DNA from: Saprospiraceae bacterium | GTDB lineage: Bacteria; Bacteroidota; Bacteroidia; Chitinophagales; Saprospiraceae | Direction of reading: 5' to 3' | Length of the DNA: 64,000 nucleotides | Assembly (NCBI GenBank): GCA_016787525.1 | Contig: JAEUUP010000004.1 | Span: 62,001 to 126,000 of the forward strand | Part shown: in pieces, positions 34,899 through 43,120 of the stretch | How the letters are laid out: each line of letters opens with the position of its first letter | Position numbering within the stretch: position 1 is the stretch's first letter | Program-made: the position numbers and the translations under genes | The notes under the pieces: model-generated | The model's input: only the letters and a program-made list of their open reading frames with translations | Database searches by the model: none | Told to the model about the DNA's origin: nothing

Positions 34899-36464
34899 AT
34901 GACAGATGGTAGCAACAAAAATGTATTGAGAAGCTATGTCCTTGCAGATAATCCAGAGGCACTGTTTTTTATTAACGATACAGGTCAAGTAGTTATACCC
35001 CCTCAGTATAGAGAAGTAAAAGGTTACAAAAATGATGGGTATCTGTTGGTCGAAAATGCAGAAAAACGCCAAAAAATTGTGTTGAAAGAAACGGGTGAGG
35101 TCATTGATAAACCATGGCGGTATGAAATGGCTTTGGTTCATCCCAAAAGCCGCATAATGCTTGTCAAAGATACGGCTGAGATAACTTATGGTGTCGTCAG
35201 GAAAGATGGAAAAGTGTTGAAGCCTTGTGTGAATTATGGCGTAGCATTGGGCGATATAGAAACATCAACTTTTTTTGTCAAACGTGATACACCGTTGATA
35301 CAAAGACCTCCGAAGATAGACTTTTATAAAAACGGTTACGATTTAATAAGTTTTAAAAAGGACTCTTTGAATATCGAAGACAATGATTGGTTTCTTCACG
35401 ATGTTGAAGGTCAGTTGTTGAACAAACAACCGTTTCGGTATCCTTTTGATTTTTACAAAGGCATTGGTATTGGGGTACAAGGAGAAGATTTTAACCTCTA
35501 CAAAACAGATGGGACAATATTACCCCCTCAGTATAAAAACTCAAAAACAGGTGTCCCAACAGGTTTTAATAATATTATCAGCATTGAACCTTATAATCAT
35601 TACGCTTTATTTAGAAATCAAGGCTTAGTGCCGACGATGATAGTCACAGACTCAGAAGGTCATATCCTCGTTGAATCTGGAAGATATGATGGTATCTCCC
35701 GTTTTTATGATAAATATGCCCTTGTCAGTGCCGAAGGAAAAATTGGTCTTATTGACACTTCGGGTCGAGAAATTATTGCGCCACAAGATTTGAGAGCGTC
35801 GAAAATCGCTTTAATTGATTCTATCAATGATAATAAACTTTTTTTGCACAATTATTTGGAGAGAAAGAACGATGACTTTTTTAATGATTATCCTGTGGTC
35901 ATCAATACGGAACAGTTTGAGCTAACCACGGAGTCTCTCAAAATAAATGAACAACAACGAACAGATTTATTAAACCTGATGCTTGATATAAGCCTTCCAG
36001 ACATGCTCAACCATGCACAAGATATGAGAATTGAGCGCAACTCTTTGGTCGCTAAAGCCCAATTTGTCGAAACATACTCAAATGCGTCATTTCCCTATTT
36101 ATCACTTAATAAACTCTCTATTACAGATAAATTCATTTCATTTATCTATCAAGGTTTTCGCCTTGAGTTTGGGCAATCATATAATTTTCAAAAGGTTAAT
36201 AATCGTTGGGAGAAAAGGACACTTTATGACATCATTGATCTCAGAGGTACAAAACAAGCACGTTTCAATAGCCTAATGACGCAAAAAATAAGAGCTATGA
36301 AAGACATAACAATCAATTGTAGTGAAGGTACAGATTTCTTAAAACAGGTAGAAAACCGCTTTATCTTAACGGAAAAAGGCATTGATTTTTGTTTTGAATC
36401 GGCAGATTGGAGTAGTCAATTGGTTGTTGTGTCTTTTACGTGGGAAGAATTGAAGCTGCTATAA
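34899..36464 (+). CDS. WG-repeat protein, possibly 5'-truncated
   Basis: 521 residues from the ATG at 34899. WG-type repeats: DTGQVVIPPQYREV, SAEGKIGLIDTSGREIIAPQ, and TDGTILPPQYKNS. Related to the WG protein at 25643 but without a signal peptide. The open frame continues upstream to 34746, but that stretch overlaps the divergent gene's 5' end and is not signal-like. A frame starting MNRFLKKAL at 34873 is cut by a stop after nine codons, hinting that an original N terminus was lost by frameshift. Both 10-mer copies encode PPQY exactly where the WG repeat wants I/L-P-P-Q-Y. The stop codon is the first base of the hairpin element at 36463. Confidence 0.72.
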   Translation: MTDGSNKNVLRSYVLADNPEALFFINDTGQVVIPPQYREVKGYKNDGYLLVENAEKRQKIVLKETGEVIDKPWRYEMALVHPKSRIMLVKDTAEITYGVVRKDGKVLKPCVNYGVALGDIETSTFFVKRDTPLIQRPPKIDFYKNGYDLISFKKDSLNIEDNDWFLHDVEGQLLNKQPFRYPFDFYKGIGIGVQGEDFNLYKTDGTILPPQYKNSKTGVPTGFNNIISIEPYNHYALFRNQGLVPTMIVTDSEGHILVESGRYDGISRFYDKYALVSAEGKIGLIDTSGREIIAPQDLRASKIALIDSINDNKLFLHNYLERKNDDFFNDYPVVINTEQFELTTESLKINEQQRTDLLNLMLDISLPDMLNHAQDMRIERNSLVAKAQFVETYSNASFPYLSLNKLSITDKFISFIYQGFRLEFGQSYNFQKVNNRWEKRTLYDIIDLRGTKQARFNSLMTQKIRAMKDITINCSEGTDFLKQVENRFILTEKGIDFCFESADWSSQLVVVSFTWEELKLL

Positions 36465-36680
36465 GTAGTCAAAAATAAGTTTTCGTGTATTTCAAACGCC
36501 GCCTTTGGCGGCAAAAAGGACTTTGAGGAGCGAGCGATTTTTTGATTAAAATTTTGGCTTTGCAAAAATTTTAATCAAAAAATCGCTCGCTCCAATAGAA
36601 AAACTTTCAAAGTACGTCTTTTGCGCGTAGCGCAAAACAGTGAGTATCAAACACGCGAAAACTTATTTCTGATTACTTAA
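36463..36680. mobile_element. MITE-like 218-bp nested inverted repeat
   Basis: Outer arms AAGTAGTCAAAAATAAGTTT and AAACTTATTTCTGATTACTT are near-perfect complements. The inner arms GCGAGCGATTTTTTGATTAA and TTAATCAAAAAATCGCTCGC are perfect around a central GGCTTTGC. Small hairpins (CCGCCTTTGGCGG; TTGCGCGTAGCGCAA) decorate the sides. No coding capacity. It begins inside the TAA stop codon of the WG gene and ends 18 bp before the histidine kinase stop, so it separates two convergent genes. Confidence 0.7.
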
Positions 36681-36697
36681 TTTGTGAATAGCTTATG

Positions 36698-38512
36698 TTA
36701 GAGAGGGACCCTAACAGTCGAGATTGTACCCAATTTTACACCTTTTTCAGATGAAAAACTGCCACCTAAATTGCTTACACGGCTCAAAATATTGAGTAAG
36801 CCTAGACTATCAGCTTGTCGTACTGCATCAAAATCAAAGCCGAGCCCATTGTCCTCCATCCGCATAATCAGCTGATTACCAGTTTTATAGAGTTGTAGAA
36901 TAACTTTATTGGCATGTGCATGTTTGATAATATTGTTGATAAGCTCCTGAGCGATGCGGTACAAGCCCAATTCTTTCTTTTTTTCCAAACTATCGGGCAT
37001 ATCAAAATGCTCAAACTCTGTCTGAATATCGTTTTGTTCCAAACTATTACGCAATAGCATTTCTAATGCCAATACCAAACCCGATGTTTCCAAAGTGGGT
37101 GGCAACATAACATGAGCAATATTACGCACTTCGGTACAAGATTCATCGAGCTGTGTTTTAAGCCTCTCATACTGAGGGGTCTCTTCAGGGGCAATGGTTT
37201 TTATTTTTTTACCCAGTTTATCGAACCCCAGCTTCAAAGCAACCAATTCTTGCGCAATACCATCATGCAACTCCTTTGCAATTCGTTGACGTTCTAGTTC
37301 TTGTGCTTCAATCACTGCATTCAAACCAAGCTGTTGTTCCCTAATCAAAGCTGCGTCGAAACTTGCTTTTTGGCGCATTTGTCGGCGATTGTAAAACAAA
37401 TATGCTAAAATTATCAACAAACCCAAGCCCACCAAAAGAGCAATAAACCACGTGCGTTGGCGAAAGTTCTGGGCTTTTTGCTCAGCTATTTCTTTATCTT
37501 TTTTAGCTGATTCATATTTGGTTTCTATTTCTGCTACATTTTTGTTGTATTTTTTTTTAGCTAAACTATCTTTTGCCATTTTGAATTTTACAAAATAGTC
37601 ATAAGCCAACTTATAATCTCCTTTTTTGACATAGGCATCAGCATACATTTTATACATTTCTGAACGAAAATTGTATTCTTTGGCCCGTTCAACATAAAAC
37701 ATGGCTTGGTCATAAAGCTTCAACCCCTCAGTAAAATTGCCTTTGGCAATGTAGGCTTCGCCTAAATTGGACATCGAAACGGGTAAATTACTTTCTGTTT
37801 GTAATTTCAATTGAATATTTAGAGCCGTTTGGTATGAATTGATGGCTGCATCATAATCCCCTTTCATGTAGTAAATCGCCCCAATATTTGAGCTGGCAAT
37901 GCCTTGTCCTACTTCTCTTTTGAGTTCTTTATTGATATTGAATGATTGTTTGAAAAAGATTAAAGCTGAATCATATTTTTCTAACGAAAAATAGACACCA
38001 CCCAAGGGATTTAAATTAGCAGCTAGACTTTGTTTATTTGCCAATTTTTCATTGATTTGAACAGCTTTTTTCAAGTAGGCAATGGCTTTTTCGTACTCTT
38101 CTTTATCCGTAAAAACCAAACCCAAGTTGTGAAAAGCCAATGCACTTAAACGCTCATCTTTTAGGTTTTGAGCAATTTGTAAAGTCTCAAAATTCAATTC
38201 TATCGCCTTTTCTAACTCACCATTTCGATAATAAGAATAGGCTAAGTTTTCAATTATCTCTGCTTTAATATGCGGATAATTCTTGTTTTTAATCAATTCT
38301 AGGCCTTTTGTAAAATAATAAATACTCGAATCTTGGTTGGTATCTTGAAACCAATCACCAATACGGTTGTAGGCTCTTAGACGAGTCGTATCGGAATAGG
38401 TTGGGCTGAGTAAATTTTTAAGACTATCCAAAGTCTTTTGCCCATATTGAGCATAACTGCATGCAAAAGATAAAAGGGAAAAAAGAACAGTGAGCAGGTT
38501 TTTCATAGTCAT
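36698..38512 (-). CDS. TPR-containing sensor histidine kinase (HisKA_3 type)
   Basis: 604 residues. Signal peptide (1-21), then six or so TPR repeats (about 50-310, for example EYEKAIAYLKKAVQIN and GDYDAAINSYQTALNIQ) in the periplasm, a short coiled coil, one transmembrane helix (about 355-375, WFIALLVGLGLLIILAYLFY), and a cytoplasmic NarL-partner kinase: H416 in ERQRIAKELHDGIA, N-box NNIIKHAHA and G1 box DNGLGFD. It would phosphorylate a LuxR/NarL response regulator, which is not in this window. Two 10-mer copies lie inside (TPQY in the kinase, FTEG in a TPR). Confidence 0.9.
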   Translation of the reverse strand: MTMKNLLTVLFSLLSFACSYAQYGQKTLDSLKNLLSPTYSDTTRLRAYNRIGDWFQDTNQDSSIYYFTKGLELIKNKNYPHIKAEIIENLAYSYYRNGELEKAIELNFETLQIAQNLKDERLSALAFHNLGLVFTDKEEYEKAIAYLKKAVQINEKLANKQSLAANLNPLGGVYFSLEKYDSALIFFKQSFNINKELKREVGQGIASSNIGAIYYMKGDYDAAINSYQTALNIQLKLQTESNLPVSMSNLGEAYIAKGNFTEGLKLYDQAMFYVERAKEYNFRSEMYKMYADAYVKKGDYKLAYDYFVKFKMAKDSLAKKKYNKNVAEIETKYESAKKDKEIAEQKAQNFRQRTWFIALLVGLGLLIILAYLFYNRRQMRQKASFDAALIREQQLGLNAVIEAQELERQRIAKELHDGIAQELVALKLGFDKLGKKIKTIAPEETPQYERLKTQLDESCTEVRNIAHVMLPPTLETSGLVLALEMLLRNSLEQNDIQTEFEHFDMPDSLEKKKELGLYRIAQELINNIIKHAHANKVILQLYKTGNQLIMRMEDNGLGFDFDAVRQADSLGLLNILSRVSNLGGSFSSEKGVKLGTISTVRVPL

Positions 38513-38716
38513 AAGATTGATTGTTTTCTAAAATTTGGTAGCCAATACCGTTCGGTATTTCCCTCAAAATTCATACAAAATTTGCAAATACGCAAATCTA
38601 CGTAGATAAAATACGCAAACCCGCCGATGTTTTGACAGCCGCACTGTCAGCACTTTTGTAACATCAAATGAAAATAATATCGTCAGTTATTCAATCACTT
38701 TTAAATTTTAAAACCA

Positions 38717-38878
38717 ATGAAAACGATTGTAAAAACGATTGTGAAAACGACACTTTGTACAGCAGCAATTTTGACTTTGGCTTACCTACTGAGGACTAAT
38801 GATTGGCAATTTTTCTATTGCTTGCAAACCGAATTGGCTCGTGGTATTTCGAGCTGGCAACATTGGGCTAAACTCTAA
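38717..38878 (+). CDS. Small membrane or exported peptide (53 residues), tentative
   Basis: ATG at 38717 to TAA at 38878. It begins MKTIVKTIVKTTLCTAAILT, a positively charged start plus a hydrophobic stretch like a signal or membrane anchor, followed by a polar tail ending SSWQHWAKL. It lies in the 448-bp gap between the kinase and the SnoaL-like gene. A decayed 10-mer copy (TACTGAGGAC) falls inside and an intact one follows 14 bp after the stop. No family recognised; may be spurious. Confidence 0.4.
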   Translation: MKTIVKTIVKTTLCTAAILTLAYLLRTNDWQFFYCLQTELARGISSWQHWAKL

Positions 38879-38960
38879 AAATCATTCATTTTACTGAGGG
38901 GTGCAATTATTCTATTTTATAATTTATTCAATTTCAATTACTTAAAATTAATTTTTCAAA

Positions 38961-39869
38961 ATGAAAACAATGAAGTCAATCGCAACAACAGTGCTTTTTT
39001 TAAGCCTTTTCTGTTCTCTCAACGCTCAATCTTCAACTGATGAAGCAGCTATTAAAAAACTTTTTAGCGATGTTACATCCGCTTTCAACGAAGGTGATTA
39101 CAAAAAAGGGTTCACCTACTACACCAACAACGCGTTTGAAATTGGACCCGACGGGTCACTTATATCTGGTAAAAAAGCACTGACCGATAGTTGGTCAGAG
39201 TTCATGAAAATGTCAGATACCAAACCTGTTTTTACTTATTCAAACCCTTCATTGCAATGGGTTACAGCCGATGTAGCTGTTCTGAGTTTTGATTCTGAAG
39301 CGGATATTAAAATCCAAGGGCAACAAGTCGGTGGTAAAACGAAGGGTATTGCTGTTTGTCACAAAGTCAATGGCAAATGGCTGATAGAAGCTGACGCGGT
39401 TGTACCGATTACAACACCTCCTTCACCAGAAGCAACAGCTCAAAATAATGTTGAAAAAATCATCGAAGACGTGTACCATCAAGCCATGAAAGCCATAGAT
39501 ACGCGCAATGCACGTGCTATAACAGATTTATTTACTGAAAAGGGAGTCATGATTGATCCTCTTGGTTCAATTCACAATGGCAAAGATGCAATTTACAAAA
39601 ACTATGTAGCCTTGTTTCAAATGTTGTCAAAAATGCCTCCACCCAGTAGCTTTAATCGCACCTTTCAAGATAGGACTCATGTTTTTCTTGCACCAACCAA
39701 AATTTTGCTAAGATATTCGGAAGTCGAAACACGTCAGTATGGTGATAAAAAAAGTGTTGACGAGATGGCGTATTCGGTTATCTTGAGTCAAGAGAATGGA
39801 AAATGGCTTATCGAAAATTTGACTCTCACACCAAAAACGGAGATGCCAACCGTTGCTGCAAAAAACTAG
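38961..39869 (+). CDS. Secreted protein with two SnoaL/DUF4440-like (NTF2 fold) domains
   Basis: 302 residues with a signal peptide ending LNAQS. The remainder is two related halves (about 26-145 and 165-290), each with the cone-shaped NTF2-fold signature: helix DEAAIKKLFSDVTSAFNEGDY, the phrase DGSLISGKKAL or LGSIHNGKDAI, and the final strand NGKWLIE. Such domains bind small ligands; several are stress-related. Function cannot be narrowed. A strong terminator follows. Confidence 0.85.
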   Translation: MKTMKSIATTVLFLSLFCSLNAQSSTDEAAIKKLFSDVTSAFNEGDYKKGFTYYTNNAFEIGPDGSLISGKKALTDSWSEFMKMSDTKPVFTYSNPSLQWVTADVAVLSFDSEADIKIQGQQVGGKTKGIAVCHKVNGKWLIEADAVVPITTPPSPEATAQNNVEKIIEDVYHQAMKAIDTRNARAITDLFTEKGVMIDPLGSIHNGKDAIYKNYVALFQMLSKMPPPSSFNRTFQDRTHVFLAPTKILLRYSEVETRQYGDKKSVDEMAYSVILSQENGKWLIENLTLTPKTEMPTVAAKN

Positions 39870-39903
39870 TTTGAATGGATAAAATCCAAAGCAACTAAAA
39901 CCC

Positions 39904-39944
39904 AAACAGCCGTTCCCATCAAATTGGGAACGGCTGTTTTTTTT
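39904..39944 (+). terminator. Intrinsic terminator abutting a 10-mer copy
   Basis: AAACAGCCGTTCCCA pairs perfectly with TGGGAACGGCTGTTT around TCAAAT, then a T-run. Three bases later the motif CCCCTCAGTA starts (39948-39957). It sits between convergent genes. Confidence 0.9.
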
Positions 39945-40015
39945 AAACCCCTCAGTATCTCATTCTGAAAGATTTTACTGCTTTATTAGAATTGAGCTTT
40001 CAGAAGTTGACAGTA

Positions 40016-40870
40016 TTATTCTTTCAAAAAAATAAAACTCTTTTCTTGTTCCTCAGACATGATGCGAATATGATAGACTCCATGGCACAATGAACTGACC
40101 TTAACTGCTCCATCTTTTACATGAGCATCAATCAGCAAAACACCTAAGTTATTGTAAATCAACACTTTAGCTTCTTTGTTTAAGCCTTTTATCGCTAAGA
40201 AGTCGTGTGTAGGATTGGGATAAATTAGCCAATTATCCTGCTTTGCTACTTCATTTGTTGGTATCACTGTGCAAGCGCCTTCACCGTTGTTCCAATAGTT
40301 CGACCAACTTTGAGTTGTCAAATTGGGGTTGCGATTAACAAAACCTCGTACAGCTGTGATAAGAGGACAGTTTGTTTTAATTTCTTTCGGAATACATCCA
40401 TTCAACTGATTGTTTTGTAGGTCGAGATATTGTAAATTTGCTAAGTTGAAGTTAGGGATCGAACCACTCAATTGGTTATTCCCGAGGTCAAGGTACTGCA
40501 AATTAGGCATATTTAAATTAGGCAATGCGCCAGTCAGTTGATTAGAGTTGAGAATCAGCGAGCTTAACTTAGGAAGGCGAAAATCTGGCAATACCCCCTT
40601 TAGTTTATTAGCCAAAAGAAACAGTTTTGTCACCCTTTCATTTGTCAAAGTAACTTCATACCAAGTTGTCAAAGGTTGTGACAAATTCCATTTATTCATC
40701 CAGTTTGCTCCATCTGTCGCATTATACAACTTCACCAATTCAAGTGAATCACTGCACCGACAATCGGTACAAGCACATTGCGAGACCCCCTCAGTATAAA
40801 AACTAAAAATGAGTGTCACCACAAAAAATAATTTCAGAACGGATTTTGTACAGAGGTTATTCATTGTCAT
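40016..40870 (-). CDS. Secreted LRR protein with T9SS sorting domain
   Basis: 284 residues from the ATG at 40870 (MTMNNLCTK); an upstream Met 15 codons earlier gives a less signal-like start. Signal peptide to about residue 31, then CACTDCRCSDSLELV and a plant-like LRR block (NQLTGALPNLNMPNLQYLDLGNNQLSGSIP pattern, four to five repeats). The last 75 residues are a T9SS type A domain: WLIYPNPTHDFLAIKG and GVYHIRI. It is exported by the type IX system, presumably to the surface. One 10-mer copy encodes YTEG in the signal peptide region. Confidence 0.87.
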   Translation of the reverse strand: MTMNNLCTKSVLKLFFVVTLIFSFYTEGVSQCACTDCRCSDSLELVKLYNATDGANWMNKWNLSQPLTTWYEVTLTNERVTKLFLLANKLKGVLPDFRLPKLSSLILNSNQLTGALPNLNMPNLQYLDLGNNQLSGSIPNFNLANLQYLDLQNNQLNGCIPKEIKTNCPLITAVRGFVNRNPNLTTQSWSNYWNNGEGACTVIPTNEVAKQDNWLIYPNPTHDFLAIKGLNKEAKVLIYNNLGVLLIDAHVKDGAVKVSSLCHGVYHIRIMSEEQEKSFIFLKE

Positions 40871-40958
40871 CTTTTTTTGAACATTAAAAAACTGCAATTT
40901 ACTTGTTTTTATCACATATCCAAAATAATCTAACCATAAAGCCTATGATTTAAACTAA

Positions 40959-40994
40959 AACGGTCTTGATAATGCGTTGATTACCAAGACCGTT
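40959..40994 (-). terminator. Terminator of the PQQ/cytochrome c gene
   Basis: On the minus strand AACGGTCTTG and CAAGACCGTT form a 10-bp stem around a loop of about 16 nt and run into GTTTTAG. It lies 24 bp after the stop at 41018. Confidence 0.65.
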
Positions 40995-41017
40995 AGGTGT
41001 ATTATTGAGATAAGGTT

Positions 41018-43030
41018 TTATTTCCCCAACGAATTAATCCAAGCCGCTATTTTCAGAGCCTCTGCTTTTGGGACTTGTGGCATCGGGGCCATTTCAGTCG
41101 CATAGCCAGGCCAGTTTTTAGGCTCTGGTTTATAAATCAACTGCACGATTCTGTCATTCGAGTAGCCGCGTTTGGCTACTTCATTGTAGGCTGGGCCAAT
41201 TAGTTTTTTGTCAGCCGCATGACAGGCTGTGCAAGTATGTTTTTGTAGCAAAGGCTTCACCTCCTCGAACGTGGGTGCTTTCACAACGGGCTTGGCTTTC
41301 GGTGCAGCTGGCTTTGCGGCTGCGGTGGTGGATGTTGGCTTTTTCACCTCAGCCTTAGGTTTTGTTGTTGATACTGAGGGGGTACTTACTTTGGCTGTTG
41401 ACTGTGTTTTCAGTTCAGAAAGTGCCAATTTTTCGCCAGTTGGGATGTTGTTGAGTGTGTAATAGGCTGTTTGATGCACCAAAGCCTCTTTTTTCTCAGC
41501 ATCTACCACACCTTCGAGTCTCAGTTCGTGGATATAATATTGTCGCAAGTCATCCATTACAAGGCGTACTTTCATGCCATCACTTGAAACTTTCACACCT
41601 TTGACAGTCATGTCTTTAGCATTGGTTGGTGGGCTGCCATAGACAGGATGATATTTGTACAAAAAGCTGCGTGTGGCATAAGAGGCGAGGTTCTCTGCCG
41701 ATGCACGGTCAACGGGCTTTGTAAATTCGACTTCAAAGCCATCAGGCATGGCACGAACGGCTTTCATCTCGAAGGGTACTTTGCCCGACCAGACGAGACG
41801 CTGGAAACCTTCATTCTTGTCGCCTGCTGAACCCCAGCCGCGATTGGTTTCACCGACGAACAACGAGCCATCGTGTCCCCATGTCATGCGCAGAACACCT
41901 GATTGGAAGTTGTTGCGGAAGTCGAAGGATGCGCCTTGATACTCGCCGTTCACTTTTTCGAGGAAGATGCGCGAAATTTTACTTTGACCTTGGTCGCCAA
42001 CGAATACTTGTCCCTCGAATGGGCCGAATTTGCCGCCTGTTTTGTCCACCATGATTTCGGAATTGGAGATGCCCAATATGCCGTGAGGCAACCACACCGC
42101 TGGCACACGTACTTCGGGGAAATCTTTTTTCAATTCGTAAAAATACTGAGGGGTCTCGTTTTGTTCGTTTTCTGGTTTGATGTAAAAACCATTGGCGTTG
42201 CGCTTTTGGCGTGGGTCGGCCTTGGCGTAGAGTTGTGCGGTGGTCAATTTGACAGGTGAATTGGGCAATTGCTCGGCCCATTTCAAACCCGCAGGATGCC
42301 CTGTGAAGCTGCCTTTAGTGACGTGCCATATACCGCCTGAGCCAATCCAATCGCCTTGATTGTCGTCGTAGAAAAAATCATCGCCGACGAAGCCGATGCC
42401 GCAAGGCGACCTCATGCCTGTTGCCCAAGGCTCCATTTTGCCATCGGGTGTGATGCGCATTGTCCAGCCACGCATCGGTACGCGACTTTCGCCACGCCAC
42501 CATTCTTCGTCGCCGAAGGCTACGTTGCCTGTGACGAAGAAACTGCCATCGGGCGCAATCGCTGGGCCGAATGAATACTCGTGATAGTGTCCACTCAACT
42601 GCCAAGCATAGATGGTTTCATAGACATCGGCTTTGCCATCACCATTTTCATCTACGAGTTTGGTCAATTCACCACGTTGTGCGACATAAAGCGCATTGTC
42701 CTTGTACGCCAAACCGAGTGCTTCGTGCAATCCTGAGGCGAACAAGGTAAAACTCGGTGCTTTGCCGCCCAAGCCATAAGGATTCTCGACAACCCATACA
42801 TCGCCACGTCTGGTCGAAAGGGCTACACGACCATCGGGAAAGGTGGTCAAGCCACCAACTTCGAGTAGGATGTCTTCTGGCACAGCCACGGTTTGTATGC
42901 GATAATAGTCATCCTCTTTCGGGACTCGTAGTTTCTCTTTGTCAACGGCGGGTGCGTTCGGGTCGTCTTGTCCGAACACAGGTGCGCTGACAAAAAGCAA
43001 TAGAAAAAGAAAGAATGTTATATTTTTCAT
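41018..43030 (-). CDS. Secreted PQQ-type beta-propeller dehydrogenase-like protein with cytochrome c domain
   Basis: 670 residues from the ATG at 43030 (MKNITFFLFLL signal peptide); a frame 13 codons longer exists but gives a poorer signal. Residues about 40-420 form a six-bladed propeller of the soluble glucose/sorbosone dehydrogenase type (GLTTFPDGRVALSTRRGDVW, ALGLAYKDNALYVAQRGEL, HGILGIS). A middle beta domain and a Pro/Lys/Thr/Ala linker (VKKPTSTTAAAKPAAPKAK) lead to a C-terminal monohaem cytochrome c with CTACH and a distal Met (EMAPMP). Likely a periplasmic sugar-oxidising or binding protein acting with the DUF1080 protein 90 bp upstream. Confidence 0.85.
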   Translation of the reverse strand: MKNITFFLFLLLFVSAPVFGQDDPNAPAVDKEKLRVPKEDDYYRIQTVAVPEDILLEVGGLTTFPDGRVALSTRRGDVWVVENPYGLGGKAPSFTLFASGLHEALGLAYKDNALYVAQRGELTKLVDENGDGKADVYETIYAWQLSGHYHEYSFGPAIAPDGSFFVTGNVAFGDEEWWRGESRVPMRGWTMRITPDGKMEPWATGMRSPCGIGFVGDDFFYDDNQGDWIGSGGIWHVTKGSFTGHPAGLKWAEQLPNSPVKLTTAQLYAKADPRQKRNANGFYIKPENEQNETPQYFYELKKDFPEVRVPAVWLPHGILGISNSEIMVDKTGGKFGPFEGQVFVGDQGQSKISRIFLEKVNGEYQGASFDFRNNFQSGVLRMTWGHDGSLFVGETNRGWGSAGDKNEGFQRLVWSGKVPFEMKAVRAMPDGFEVEFTKPVDRASAENLASYATRSFLYKYHPVYGSPPTNAKDMTVKGVKVSSDGMKVRLVMDDLRQYYIHELRLEGVVDAEKKEALVHQTAYYTLNNIPTGEKLALSELKTQSTAKVSTPSVSTTKPKAEVKKPTSTTAAAKPAAPKAKPVVKAPTFEEVKPLLQKHTCTACHAADKKLIGPAYNEVAKRGYSNDRIVQLIYKPEPKNWPGYATEMAPMPQVPKAEALKIAAWINSLGK

Positions 43031-43078
43031 GATTTGATTGCTTAGTTTTTTAAATGTTTCAAAATTCATCTGTTTTAG

Positions 43079-43107
43079 TCACCCGATGACTTGGAGTCAT
43101 CGGGTGA
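43079..43107 (-). terminator. Intercistronic hairpin
   Basis: TCACCCGATGAC and GTCATCGGGTGA are perfectly complementary with a 5-nt loop. No T-tract, so it may only attenuate or stabilise the mRNA between the DUF1080 gene and the propeller gene. Confidence 0.4.
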
Positions 43108-43120
43108 ATCAAACACCACT

